Positions 16,406-25,558 of a DNA stretch of 64,000 nt are shown here, one piece after another (within the stretch, counting starts at the first letter, position 1; each line of letters begins with the position of its first letter). This DNA is from Actinoallomurus vinaceus (GTDB taxonomy: Bacteria > Actinomycetota > Actinomycetes > Streptosporangiales > Streptosporangiaceae), in contig NZ_BAABHK010000022.1 of the NCBI RefSeq assembly GCF_039542055.1, forward strand, positions 1-64,000, in the 5' to 3' direction. Under the pieces are notes generated by a model. The model saw only the letters and a program-made list of their open reading frames with translations, made no database searches and had not been told where the DNA came from. Position numbers and translations under genes: made by a program.

Positions 16406-19400
16406 TGCACGACGACCGCCGGCAGGTCGAGGACCGGATCGACCGTGTCCTCCGCGAACGCATCGTCCCCGCCACGTACGCCGCCCGGCTGCCGCTGACG
16501 CTGGAGATCTGGCACGTCCCGGACGAGCCGGTGCCGGTCGCCGAGGCCCTCGCCGCGACGTACGCCCCGTTCCAGTCCGGCACCCGGTGGGGCCGGCCCT
16601 GGTCCACCAGCTGGCTGCGCGCCACCGGCACCGTGCCCACCGAATGGGCCGGGCGCCGCGTGGAGGCGGTGTTCGACCTCGGCTTCGTCGGCGACTGGCC
16701 CGGCAACCAGGCCGAGGCGCTGGTGTACGACCTGGCCGGCCGGCCGATCAAGGGCCTCGAGCCGATGAACCAGTACGTCCCGGTCGCTTCCTCGGCGGCC
16801 GGCGGCGAGCAGGCCGGCCTGCTGCTCGAGATGGCCGCCAACCCCGACATCCTGGCGAACGGCTTCACGCCCACGCCGCTGGGCGACAAGGCCACCGCCG
16901 GGAACGATCCGCTCTACCGGTTCGCCGCCGCCGACCTGGCCGTCCTCGACGAGGACGTCTGGCACCTGCGCCTCGACACCGAGGTCCTGGCCGGGCTCAT
17001 GCGCGAACTGTCCACCGACGACCCGCGCCGCCACGAGATCATGCGCGCCCTCGAGCGGATGCTGGACGACCTCGACATCCAGGACGTCGCCGGCACGGCG
17101 GCCCGCGCCCGCACCCACCTGGCGGACGTGCTGGCCCGGCCCGCGCACGCGAGCGCGCACACCGTCTCGGCGACCGGGCACGCGCACATCGACAGCGCGT
17201 GGCTGTGGCCGATCCGGGAGACCCGGCGCAAGACCGGCCGGACCTTCGCCAACGTCACCGCGCTGGCGCGGGACTACCCCGAGTTCGTGTTCTCCTGCTC
17301 CCAGGCCCAGCAGTACGCCTGGGTCAAGGAACACCACCCGGAGGTCTTCCAGCGCATCCGGGAGGCGATCAAGGCCGGCCAGTGGGTGCCGGTCGGCGGC
17401 ATGTGGGTGGAGGCCGACGGCAACCTGCCCGGCGGTGAGGCCCTGGCCCGCCAGCTGATCCACGGCAAGCGCTTCTTCCTCGAGGAGTTCGGGGTGGAGA
17501 CCCGGGGCGTGTGGCTGCCCGACTCGTTCGGCTACACCGCGGCGTACCCGCAGCTGTCCGTGCTCGCCGGCAACGAGTGGTTCCTCACCCAGAAGATCTC
17601 CTGGAACCAGACCAACAAGTTCCCGCACCACACGTTCTGGTGGGAGGGCATCGACGGCACCCGGATCTTCACCCACTTCCCGCCCGCCGACACCTACAAC
17701 GGCACGTTCGCCGCGGCCGAGCTCGCGCACGCCGTGCGCAACTACGGCGACAAGGGCGGCGGCACGCGGTCGCTGCTGCCGTTCGGGCACGGCGACGGCG
17801 GGGGCGGACCCACCCGGGAGATGCTGGAGAAGGCCCGGCGGCTGCGCGACCTCGAAGGCTCTCCGAAGGTCGTGATCGAGGACCCGAACGACTTCTTCGC
17901 CGCCGCCCGCGCCGAGTACCCCGACGCGCCCGTCTGGTCCGGCGAGCTGTACCTGGAGCTGCACCGCGCCACGTACACCAGCCAGGCCCGGACCAAGGCC
18001 GGCAACCGGCGCAGCGAGCACCTGCTCCGGGAGGCGGAGCTGTGGTCGGCGGCCGCCGCGATCACCGCCGGGCTGGCCTACCCGTACGACGAGCTCGACC
18101 GGCTGTGGAAGATCGTGCTGCTGAACCAGTTCCACGACATCCTGCCGGGCAGCTCGATCGCCTGGGTGCACCGCGAGGCGGAGGCCACGTACGCGCGGGT
18201 CCGCGCCGACCTCGAAGCGATCATCCAGGGCGCCGTGGCCGCCGTGGCCGGGGAGGGGCCGGGCGGATGGGTGTTCAACACGAGCCCGCGCGACCGCGCC
18301 GAGGTGGTGACCGTCCCGGCCGCCCTCGCCACCGGTCCGGACGCCCAGGTCCTGGCCGACGGGTCGGCGGCCGTCTTCACCGCGGTCCCGGCCTCGGGCA
18401 TCGCGGGGCTCGGCGCCCCATCGGCGCCCGCGCCGGTCACGGTGACCGCCACCGGCGGCAGGCAGGTGCTCGACAACGGCCTGATCCGGGTGGCCGTCGA
18501 CGAGGAAGGCCTGCTCGCCTCGGTGTACGACCTGACGGCCGACCGCGAGGTGCTCGCTCCCGGCACCCGCGGCAACCTGCTGCAACTGCACACCGACCTG
18601 CCGAACCACTGGGACGCCTGGGACATCGACCGCCACTACCGGCGGCGGCACACCGACCTGACCGGCGTGGACGCCGTCGACGTCGTGGAGCGGGGACCGC
18701 TGGTCGCCGCCGTACGGGTCACGCGGACGTTCGGCGCGTCGACGGTGACGCAGACCGTCACCGTCACCGCGGGCAGCCCCGGCGTGCGGATCGACACCGA
18801 GATCGACTGGCACGAGCGGGAGAAGATCCTCAAGGCGGCGTTCCCGCTCGACGTGCACGCGGACCGCTCCGCCGCCGAGATCCAGTTCGGGCACGTGTTC
18901 CGGCCCACGCACACCAACACCAGCTGGGACGCCGCCCGGTTCGAGGTCTCCGGACACCGCTGGCTCCACGTCGCCGAATCCGGGTACGGCGTCGCGCTGC
19001 TCAACGACTCCACGTACGGACACGACGTCACCCGCGCCACCCGGCCCGACGGCGGCACGACCACGACCGCCCGGCTCAGCCTCGTCCGCGCGCCACGCTG
19101 CCCCGACCCCGACGCCGACCAGGGGCGGCACCGGATGACGTACACGCTGCTGCCCGGCGCGACCGTGGCCGACGCCGTGAGCGGCGGCTACGCCCTGAAC
19201 CTGCCGCTGCGCGTCACCACCGGCACCGGCACTCCCCCGGCCCCTCTCGTGCGGGTCGACGGGGACGCCGTCGCGATCGAGGCGGTCAAGCTCGCCGACG
19301 ACCGCTCCGGCGACGTGGTCGTCCGGCTGTACGAGTCGCTGGGCGGCCGGGCGAGCACGCACCTGCGCGCGTCGTTCCCGGTGGCCGGCGTGGAGGTCAC

Positions 19401-19539
19401 CGACCTGCTGGAGCGGCCGCTGCCCGGTTCGGTCACGCCGGCCGGCGACGGCGCGATCCCGGTGACGCTCCGCCCGTTCCAGGTGCTGACCCTGCGGCTG
19501 CGCAGGGCTCCGGGCACGACCCCCTTCCCTGGAGAGTGA
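16405..19539 (+). CDS. GH38 alpha-mannosidase
   Basis: The 1044-aa protein shows all GH38 landmarks. There are zinc ligands in TGHAHIDSAWLWPIRETRRK, then VGGMWVEADGNLPGGEAL, the nucleophile Asp in GVWLPDSFGY, LPFGHGDGGGGPTREML, and LLNQFHDILPGSSIAWVHRE with a zinc His. C-terminal beta domains follow. The start is the ATG at 16405, sharing one base with the GH4 stop. There is no signal peptide, so it should trim alpha-mannosyl residues from imported oligosaccharides in the cytoplasm. Together with the secreted GH76 enzyme next to it, this indicates use of alpha-mannans, mannosylated glycans or actinobacterial mannosides. Confidence 0.95.
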   Translation: MHDDRRQVEDRIDRVLRERIVPATYAARLPLTLEIWHVPDEPVPVAEALAATYAPFQSGTRWGRPWSTSWLRATGTVPTEWAGRRVEAVFDLGFVGDWPGNQAEALVYDLAGRPIKGLEPMNQYVPVASSAAGGEQAGLLLEMAANPDILANGFTPTPLGDKATAGNDPLYRFAAADLAVLDEDVWHLRLDTEVLAGLMRELSTDDPRRHEIMRALERMLDDLDIQDVAGTAARARTHLADVLARPAHASAHTVSATGHAHIDSAWLWPIRETRRKTGRTFANVTALARDYPEFVFSCSQAQQYAWVKEHHPEVFQRIREAIKAGQWVPVGGMWVEADGNLPGGEALARQLIHGKRFFLEEFGVETRGVWLPDSFGYTAAYPQLSVLAGNEWFLTQKISWNQTNKFPHHTFWWEGIDGTRIFTHFPPADTYNGTFAAAELAHAVRNYGDKGGGTRSLLPFGHGDGGGGPTREMLEKARRLRDLEGSPKVVIEDPNDFFAAARAEYPDAPVWSGELYLELHRATYTSQARTKAGNRRSEHLLREAELWSAAAAITAGLAYPYDELDRLWKIVLLNQFHDILPGSSIAWVHREAEATYARVRADLEAIIQGAVAAVAGEGPGGWVFNTSPRDRAEVVTVPAALATGPDAQVLADGSAAVFTAVPASGIAGLGAPSAPAPVTVTATGGRQVLDNGLIRVAVDEEGLLASVYDLTADREVLAPGTRGNLLQLHTDLPNHWDAWDIDRHYRRRHTDLTGVDAVDVVERGPLVAAVRVTRTFGASTVTQTVTVTAGSPGVRIDTEIDWHEREKILKAAFPLDVHADRSAAEIQFGHVFRPTHTNTSWDAARFEVSGHRWLHVAESGYGVALLNDSTYGHDVTRATRPDGGTTTTARLSLVRAPRCPDPDADQGRHRMTYTLLPGATVADAVSGGYALNLPLRVTTGTGTPPAPLVRVDGDAVAIEAVKLADDRSGDVVVRLYESLGGRASTHLRASFPVAGVEVTDLLERPLPGSVTPAGDGAIPVTLRPFQVLTLRLRRAPGTTPFPGE

Positions 19540-19542
19540 AAG

Positions 19543-20664
19543 ATGACCGAACACAGGCGTAGCGCGAGCAGGGGCCTGATCTGCCTCGTGGCGGCCGTCG
19601 TCGTGGCACTGACCGTGAGTCTGCCCGGCCGGGCCGCCACGGGCGGAGGGCCGACGGCGCGTTCCCGGGCCGGAACGGCCGTGTCCGCGATGATGGGCTT
19701 CTACGACGAATCCACCGGCCGCTGGGACGCCGACGCGCCGTGGTGGCAGTCGGGCAACGCGCTCCAGGCGCTTCTCGACTACATGGTGAAGACACGCTCG
19801 ACGCAGTACATGCCGCAGGTGCTGCACACCATCGAACTCCAGCGCAAGCCCCTGCCCTGGTGGCCTCAGGGCGATGGGGAGTTCCGCGCGGACTCCACCG
19901 ACGACACCGGCTGGTGGGCGCTGGCCATGGTCCGCATGTACGACCTCACCCACGACCGGCGGTACCTCGACATCGCCAAGACCGATGAGGCGTACATGCG
20001 CCAGTACTGGGACGGCACCTGCGGCGGCGGCATCTGGTGGGACCTGCCCGCCAAGACGTACAAGAACGCCATCAGCAACGAGCTGTACCTCGAGCTCACC
20101 GCGTCCCTGCACAACCGCATCCCCGGCGACAGGACCTACCTCTCTCACGCGCTCGAGGAGTGGCGCTGGTTCGAACAGACCGGGATGATCAACAGCGCTC
20201 ACCTGGTCAATGACGGCCTGGCGACCCAGAGCGGGAGCTGTGCCAACAACGGCGGCACCACGTGGACGTACAACCAGGGAGTCATCCTCGGGGGGCTCAC
20301 CGAGCTGTACCGCGGCACCGGTGACCGGAAGCTGCTCGCCACCGCGGGCCGGATCGCCCACGCCGTCATCACCAGCCCCGATCTGTCCCCTGGCGGCATC
20401 CTGACGGAGCCCTGCGAGCCGGCCGGCACCTGCAACTCCGACCAGTCCGCGTTCAAGGGCGTCTTCGCCCGCAACCTCGCCGAACTCGACGAGGCCACAC
20501 CGGCCCACCCATACCGCGGCTACCTGCTCGCCCAGGCCCGGTCGGCGTACGACCATGACCGGAACGGTTCAGAGCAGTACGGCCTGCGCTGGGCCGGGCC
20601 GTTCGACCAGGCGGGCATCGCCCGTCAGGAGTCGGCCGTGAGCCTGCTCACCGCCGTCCTGTAA
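19543..20664 (+). CDS. secreted GH76 alpha-1,6-mannanase-like hydrolase
   Basis: The 373-aa protein has a basic N-terminus and a hydrophobic export signal (GLICLVAAVVVALTVSLPGRAA). A GH76 (alpha/alpha)6-barrel follows, with the catalytic Asp pair in ADSTDDTGWWALAMVRMYD and the conserved CGGGIWWD, NAISNELYLELTA, TWTYNQGVILGGL and DQSAFKGVFARNL motifs. GH76 enzymes cleave alpha-1,6-mannan backbones such as fungal cell-wall mannan. It lies 3 nt after the GH38 stop and is last in the forward operon. It would release mannooligosaccharides outside the cell for the importer and GH38. Confidence 0.92.
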   Translation: MTEHRRSASRGLICLVAAVVVALTVSLPGRAATGGGPTARSRAGTAVSAMMGFYDESTGRWDADAPWWQSGNALQALLDYMVKTRSTQYMPQVLHTIELQRKPLPWWPQGDGEFRADSTDDTGWWALAMVRMYDLTHDRRYLDIAKTDEAYMRQYWDGTCGGGIWWDLPAKTYKNAISNELYLELTASLHNRIPGDRTYLSHALEEWRWFEQTGMINSAHLVNDGLATQSGSCANNGGTTWTYNQGVILGGLTELYRGTGDRKLLATAGRIAHAVITSPDLSPGGILTEPCEPAGTCNSDQSAFKGVFARNLAELDEATPAHPYRGYLLAQARSAYDHDRNGSEQYGLRWAGPFDQAGIARQESAVSLLTAVL

Positions 20665-20717
20665 AACGCTCGGCCGGGAGGCCGGGCCTGCGCACCGTCC
20701 ACCGACGTGTTCAGCGT

Positions 20718-20752
20718 GGTAGGCACGCCGCGACCTGCGCGACGTGCCTACC
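20718..20752. terminator. 10-bp-arm hairpin after GH76, possible terminator
   Basis: GGTAGGCACG (20718-20727) and CGTGCCTACC (20743-20752) are perfect complementary arms with a 15-nt loop, 53 nt after the GH76 stop. There is no T-run, as is common for actinobacterial terminators. It overlaps the recombinase remnant, so it could alternatively be a mobile-element or attachment remnant. Confidence 0.45.
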
Positions 20753-20978
20753 GGATGGACGGCGCTGGAGCGCGCGGCCGCCCGCCGCAGCGCCCAGGGT
20801 GCGGCCATCGTCGCGCTGCTGTTGTACGCCGGCGCCCGGGTGGAAGGCGGAGGATGAGCAGCTCGACGTCCTTGACGCCGTTCCCGACACACTGACGGTC
20901 CGGGAGCCCGGCGAGGGAATCCACTTCGGACTCGACACGGCAGACAACCCCACGGGACTCACCAACCTGCGTCGCTGA
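20729..20978 (+). pseudogene. tyrosine recombinase (phage-integrase family) remnant
   Basis: One frame from 20729 reads LERAAARRSAQGAAIVALLL then YAGARVE, ending at a TGA at 20855. The next frame continues EDEQLDVLDAVPDTLTVREPGEG and stops at 20978. The first part matches the start of the catalytic domain of tyrosine recombinases (R-D-x-AIVALLLYAGARVEE, with the catalytic-Arg region), and the second resembles the following LxxxDV strand. One frameshift near 20850 and the missing flanks show it is decayed. The rest of the 527-bp gap between GH76 and GH3 shows nothing further. Identification rests on motif resemblance only. Confidence 0.45.
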
Positions 20979-21191
20979 CCAACCGGTACTGAGCAGCAGG
21001 TCCGATTCACCAGTGATCCAGCCTGCCCGGGAACCAGCCGATCTCTGGAAGACGCCCGTTCCACGTGGGACCGGCTCCCGCCGTGGGACGGCGCGAGCCG
21101 GGTGCATCCAACCGTTTCCAGTGGTCACCAGTCTTGCGACGCCCCCTCGAATCCGCCGATGTGCCGGGCCTTCGCCTGTGCGGGTCGGTTG

Positions 21192-23594
21192 CTATCTGGC
21201 GACGACCTCGAAGGTGCCGCGCAGGTGGATCCGCGCGGAGGAACTGCCGACCTGGACCTCGAAGGTGCCGGGCTCGACGACCTGCCGCATCGACTCGTCG
21301 ACCAGTTCCATCTCCCGCGGGCCGAGCGTAAGCCGGACCGTCCGCTTCTGGCCCGGCTTCAGCTCCACCTTCGCGAAGCCGCGCAACTGCTTGACCGGCA
21401 GCGACACGCTCGACTGCTGGTCGGCCAGGTACAACTGGACGACCTCCTGGCCCGTACGGTGCCCGGTGTTGGTGACATCGACTCGAACCTCCGTGGTCTC
21501 TCCTGCCTTGATCCGGCGGCGAGAGATCTTGAGGTTGTCGTAGCGGAACGTGGTGTAGCTCAGACCGTGGCCGAAGTCATAGAGCGGGGACGCCTTGAGA
21601 CCGACGTACCCGTCGGCCGCCGCCCGCATGGGCTTGACGTCGTTGTAGATCGGGAGCTGGCCCACGCTCCGCGGCACCGTCACCGGCAGCCGCCCACCGG
21701 GGTCACATTTGCCGAACAGCACGTCCGCGATCGCCTCACCGCCGCGTTCTCCAGGGAGCCACGCCTGCACGATCGCCGGGACGTGCTCGGCGGGCCAGGT
21801 GATGGACGACGGACGGCCCGCCACCAGCACGATCACGACGGGCTTTCCGGTCGCGTGGACGGCCTTGACCAGCGAGTCCTGCACGCCGGTGAGGTTCAGG
21901 TCGGCGGCGTCGACCCCCTCCCCTCCAGTGGCGCCCTCGAAGAGGAAACCCTTGGACCGCTCGCCGAGCACGAGCACCACGAGGTCGGCGCCGCGCGCGG
22001 TCGCAACGGCCTTGGCGAAGCCCGTACGGTCAGCGTCGTTGATGCCGCAGCCCTTGGCGTAGGTGACCCTGGTCCCGGCAGGCGCGGCGACCTTGATGGA
22101 TGCCAGCACTGTGGGCATCCCGTTCTTCGGCGGCCAGGGCGCGTAGTCGCCGGTGAGGTTCTCCGGGACGTCGGCGTTCGGCCCGATCACGGCGATTCGC
22201 TTGATCGAGCTCTTGATCGGTAGCAAGCCGCCGTCGTTCTTCAGCAGGGTGATGCCCTCGCGCGCGGCCTGGAGCGCGAGGGCGCGGTGCGCGGCGCCGC
22301 CCACGATCTGCTCGGCTCGCGCGGGGTCGACGTAGGGGTTGTCGAACAGCCCGAGCCGCAACTTGAGCATCAGCACGCGCCGGACGGCCCGGTCCACCAG
22401 TTCCATCGGGACGGAGCCGTCCTTCACCCCGTCCTTGAGCCCGTCGAGGTAAGCGTCCTCCCAGGTGATGCCCACGTCGACTCCCGCCTTGATCGCCTGA
22501 GCGCCGGCCTGTTTCTGGTCGGCCGCGACACGCTCGGTGACCAGCGTCGTGAGGCCGCCGCCCTCACTGATGACGACGCCACGGAACCCCAGCTCCCCTC
22601 GCAGGACCTGCGTGAGCAGCTTCTCCGACCGGTGCGTGGGCACGCCGTCGATTGTGGACTGGCAGGCCAGCGTCATCAGCGCGCCCGCGTCGGCGAACCC
22701 GGCGCGCCACGACGGCAGGTGGATCGCCCGCAGTTCGCGCTCGCCGATCTCGACCGAGCTTCCCTCCAGCCCGCCGACGTTCGGGGTCTGCAGCGGGAAG
22801 TGACACAGGGATGCGACGGTCCGGTCCGATCTGCTGACGTCGGTGCCCTGGACAGCGCGCACGATCGCGCCGATGATGCCACCGACCAGGTACGGGTCCT
22901 CGCCATACCCCTCGCAGCCGCGCCCGAAGCGGGGGTCGCGAAACACCTCGGCGACCAACGTGTTGAGCACATGGGTGCCGCAGGCGCGTGCCTCGGCCGC
23001 GACCGCGCCGTAGACCGCGCCGACCAGGCCGGTGTTCCAGGTGGCGGCGATCGACGGCCCCGCGGGGAAGATCGTCGCGTACGGCGCGGAATGACCGTTC
23101 GTCCCTTCGGCGATCTGCAGCAGCGGGATGCCGAGCTTGCTGCCCTTGGCGACCTTCTGCAGTTCGTTGGCAGCCTCCGCCTGCTGCCGGGGCGTACGGG
23201 GCTGCTTCACCGGGAGTGCCCCGGCGATCGTCTCGTTGAAGAACCCGAAGAACCCGCCTCCCTGCCCGAGGTCGCGCCACTTGCCTGCCGCATAGGCCTT
23301 GCGGTGCTCGTCCGTGGTGACCGGGGACGTCTTCGGGACCAGCCCGTCCGGCAGGACCTGCGGCATGTTCAGCTGGGCGATCTTGTCGGCGAGTGACATC
23401 TTCGCCAGCAGTGCCTCGATCCTCGGATCGGTCGGCTCCCCTGGCGTGGGCCGGGCCGTCGGCGCCTGCGCGCAGGCCGCCGGGCCGGAGAGGACCAGCG
23501 TCCCGGCCAGCGCAGCGGCGCCGTTCCCGAGAAAGCCGCGCCGTCCCACCCCGGCGGAAGTCACAGGGGCCTCATCAGTACCTGTCGGTTCCAT
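21192..23594 (-). CDS. exported GH3 family glycosidase with Glu at the usual nucleophile position
   Basis: The 800-aa protein is a GH3 enzyme: (alpha/beta)8 domain (GCEGYGEDPYLVGG), alpha/beta sandwich (GITLLKNDGGLLPI; IAVIGPNADVPENLTGDYAP) and C-terminal fibronectin-like domain (LYDFGHGLSYTTFRYDNL). The start is the ATG at 23594, giving a twin-arginine-like export signal (GRRGFLGNGAAALAGTLVLSG); upstream in-frame codons look non-coding. The catalytic loop, normally SDW/SDY with the nucleophile Asp, reads GVVISEGGG with Glu344. The usual KH(F/Y) substrate pair reads SLCHFPL, with Cys in place of Lys. A GH3 subgroup with SEGGG may exist; activity and specificity are uncertain. It is convergent with GH76 and monocistronic. 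Confidence 0.88.
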   Translation of the reverse strand: MEPTGTDEAPVTSAGVGRRGFLGNGAAALAGTLVLSGPAACAQAPTARPTPGEPTDPRIEALLAKMSLADKIAQLNMPQVLPDGLVPKTSPVTTDEHRKAYAAGKWRDLGQGGGFFGFFNETIAGALPVKQPRTPRQQAEAANELQKVAKGSKLGIPLLQIAEGTNGHSAPYATIFPAGPSIAATWNTGLVGAVYGAVAAEARACGTHVLNTLVAEVFRDPRFGRGCEGYGEDPYLVGGIIGAIVRAVQGTDVSRSDRTVASLCHFPLQTPNVGGLEGSSVEIGERELRAIHLPSWRAGFADAGALMTLACQSTIDGVPTHRSEKLLTQVLRGELGFRGVVISEGGGLTTLVTERVAADQKQAGAQAIKAGVDVGITWEDAYLDGLKDGVKDGSVPMELVDRAVRRVLMLKLRLGLFDNPYVDPARAEQIVGGAAHRALALQAAREGITLLKNDGGLLPIKSSIKRIAVIGPNADVPENLTGDYAPWPPKNGMPTVLASIKVAAPAGTRVTYAKGCGINDADRTGFAKAVATARGADLVVLVLGERSKGFLFEGATGGEGVDAADLNLTGVQDSLVKAVHATGKPVVIVLVAGRPSSITWPAEHVPAIVQAWLPGERGGEAIADVLFGKCDPGGRLPVTVPRSVGQLPIYNDVKPMRAAADGYVGLKASPLYDFGHGLSYTTFRYDNLKISRRRIKAGETTEVRVDVTNTGHRTGQEVVQLYLADQQSSVSLPVKQLRGFAKVELKPGQKRTVRLTLGPREMELVDESMRQVVEPGTFEVQVGSSSARIHLRGTFEVVAR

Positions 23595-23937
23595 GCCGCA
23601 ACGGTAGGAAGGGCGCTGCCTGCGCCACAGCTTGCCCAAGGGGGCTCTTCGCGCCGACTTCGGTCTATCCGAAAGTAGGGGGCTACCGCCAAGACCGCCT
23701 CGCCGTCCGCGCGAGCGGGCGGCGCCGGTAGCGACAGACAGCGATGCCACCGGCCCTCGTCACCGTCTCATCGCCAGAACGCGCAGCCGGTCGTGTCGCT
23801 CGTGTTCTTGATGGTGGTCGTACCGGTCTTCAATGCCTTCACGTGCATTAAGGCGGTGCGAGGATCGACCAAAGTGGACTCCAGGTTCCATCCTCCGTCC
23901 GCTGCGGCCTCAGCGCGACGGAAGGCAGGCTAGTGCC
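23595..23937. other. intergenic region between divergent GH3 and hypothetical gene
   Basis: These 343 bp separate the divergent GH3 and PH-like genes and should hold both promoters. I saw no convincing palindrome or gene. A short forward open stretch near 23775-23860 (reading QPVVSLVFLMVVVPVFNAF) is hydrophobic but has no start or family match. Confidence 0.4.
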
Positions 23938-24351
23938 ATGACACAGATCGAAACGCCGCTGGCTCAGGCCCCTTACATCGCCTCGACGGCGGAGGAGCTG
24001 AGGGCCCGCAGGAAAGGCGACCGGATCGCGGCCGGGGTCGACCAGAGCGTGCTGTTCCCGCGAAGGGGCCAGGCGACGCTGTACGACGATCGGCTCGTGC
24101 TCAGCGGCTGGGGCGACGATGGCGACCTCGTCCTGCGCCCGGACCAGGTGACCTCTGTGGCGAACGAGTTCACCAACCTCTACGGCCGGTTCATCGGCGG
24201 GCTGCTCAACGCGGGAAAGCCGCTGATTCTCGGAACCACCATGGTCGGAGAGATCTACCTGATGATCGACCACCGGACCTTCATGGAGACCACCGACAAT
24301 CGGCGATGGACCGCGCTGATCAAAGAGTGGCTCGGGTCCACGGGTGCATGA
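23938..24351 (+). CDS. conserved-looking hypothetical protein, possibly PH/GRAM-like
   Basis: The protein is 137 aa, starting at the ATG at 23938 (MTQIETPLAQ). It is soluble, with no signal or membrane segment. The middle reads SVLFPRRGQATLYDDRLVLSGWGDDGDLVLRPDQVTSVANEFT. Its alternating strands (a glycine-rich turn, then 'LYDDRLVLSGWG') resemble bacterial PH- or GRAM-type domains, but I do not recognise a named family. Its stop lies just before or overlaps the start of the histidine kinase gene, so it may be co-transcribed with the two-component system. Confidence 0.6.
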   Translation: MTQIETPLAQAPYIASTAEELRARRKGDRIAAGVDQSVLFPRRGQATLYDDRLVLSGWGDDGDLVLRPDQVTSVANEFTNLYGRFIGGLLNAGKPLILGTTMVGEIYLMIDHRTFMETTDNRRWTALIKEWLGSTGA

Positions 24352-24370
24352 CGAGCAGGGGCCGCGTCCG

Positions 24371-25558
24371 GTGAGCGTCTCGTGGCGGCTGCTGCCAGGG
24401 GCCCTGCGAGCCGACCTGGAGGAGGACCCGCCCGGAGCCCGCACGGCCCGTGACATCGCGGTGGACGTGTCCGGGATCCTCCTCGCCGTCCTGATCGGCG
24501 CGCTGAGCGGGTGGCCCCGGTACCAGGGCGTCGCGCAGCCGGTGGTGATCGCCGACGTGGCGGTCGGGGCGCCGGCCTGCCTGGCGCTGTGGTGGCGGCG
24601 CCGGTGGCCGGTGGGGCTGGCGCTCGCCATGACCCTGTTGTCGGCGGTGTCGCCCGCGGCCGGGGGCGCGGCGTTCGTCGCGACGCTGTCCGTCGCCGTT
24701 CACCGTCCGCTGCCTGTCGTCTTGTGGATCGGCTCCCTCGGCATCGCCACCGAGTTGGTGAATGCCGCCCTCTTCCCCAACCCGGGCGTGCCCTACGCGG
24801 CGAGCGTCACGATCGGCGCGCTCTTGACCATCGCGACGGTCGGCTGGGGGCGTGCCGTTCGGGCCCGCCGCGGCCTGCTGGCCTCGCTGACCGAACGAGC
24901 GCGCCGCGCCGAGGAGGACCGGCAGGCGAGGATCGCCGAGGCCCGCAGGATGGAGCGGGTCCGGCTCGCCCGCGAGATGCACGACGTGCTGGCACACCGC
25001 ATGTCGCTGCTGAGCGTCCACGCGGGCGCGCTGGAGTTCAGGCCGGACGCCCCGCGGGCCGAGATCGCGCGGGCCGCAGGAGTGATCCGCAGCGGCGTCC
25101 ACCAGATGCTGGAGGACCTCCGGGAGGTCATCGGGCTCCTGCGGGAGGAACCCGGCGAGGAGACGGCGCCGCGCCCCCCGCTGACCATGCTCCCCGACCT
25201 GGCCGAGGAGGCACGCCGAGCCGGGACGGACGTGACCCTGGACATGATGGTGGACGAGGCCGAAGCCGTCCCGGCGGTGGTGGCGCGCACGGCGTACCGG
25301 ATCGTCCAGGAGGGACTGACCAACGCCCGCAAGCACGCCCCCGGCATGCCCGTGACCGTCACCGTCCGCGGAGCCCCAGCCATGGGCTTGGACATCGAGG
25401 TCCGCCAGCCGCTTGCCGGCCGGGACGCCGAGATCCCCGGGGCGGGTGTCGGGCTGGCGGGGCTCGCCGAGCGCGCCACACTGGCGGGCGGCACACTGGA
25501 CCACGGGCTGGAGGACGATATGTTCGCCCTGCGTGCCCGCCTGCCGTGGGAGGCGTGA
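24371..25558 (+). CDS. sensor histidine kinase (NarL-type, HisKA_3)
   Basis: The protein is about 395 aa. The N-terminal half has several hydrophobic segments (DVSGILLAVLIGALSGW; PVGLALAMTLLSAV; PVVLWIGSLGIA; TIGALLTIATVGW). A linker helix and HisKA_3 dimerisation domain follow, with the phospho-acceptor His in RLAREMHDVLAHRMSLLSVH. The ATPase domain has YRIVQEGLTNARKHAP (N box) and GVGLAGLAERATLAGG (G box). I prefer the GTG at 24371, with AGGGG about 10 nt upstream; the GTG at 24344, overlapping the previous gene, is an alternative. The ATG of the response regulator overlaps its TGA by one base. Confidence 0.88.
   Translation: MSVSWRLLPGALRADLEEDPPGARTARDIAVDVSGILLAVLIGALSGWPRYQGVAQPVVIADVAVGAPACLALWWRRRWPVGLALAMTLLSAVSPAAGGAAFVATLSVAVHRPLPVVLWIGSLGIATELVNAALFPNPGVPYAASVTIGALLTIATVGWGRAVRARRGLLASLTERARRAEEDRQARIAEARRMERVRLAREMHDVLAHRMSLLSVHAGALEFRPDAPRAEIARAAGVIRSGVHQMLEDLREVIGLLREEPGEETAPRPPLTMLPDLAEEARRAGTDVTLDMMVDEAEAVPAVVARTAYRIVQEGLTNARKHAPGMPVTVTVRGAPAMGLDIEVRQPLAGRDAEIPGAGVGLAGLAERATLAGGTLDHGLEDDMFALRARLPWEA

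Noticed and set aside
16378..20556. 1392-codon reverse open frame across GH38 and GH76
   Set aside because: It lies antisense to two genes with full catalytic motifs; its composition (Gly, Val, Arg, Asp) is typical of a mirror frame in high-GC DNA.
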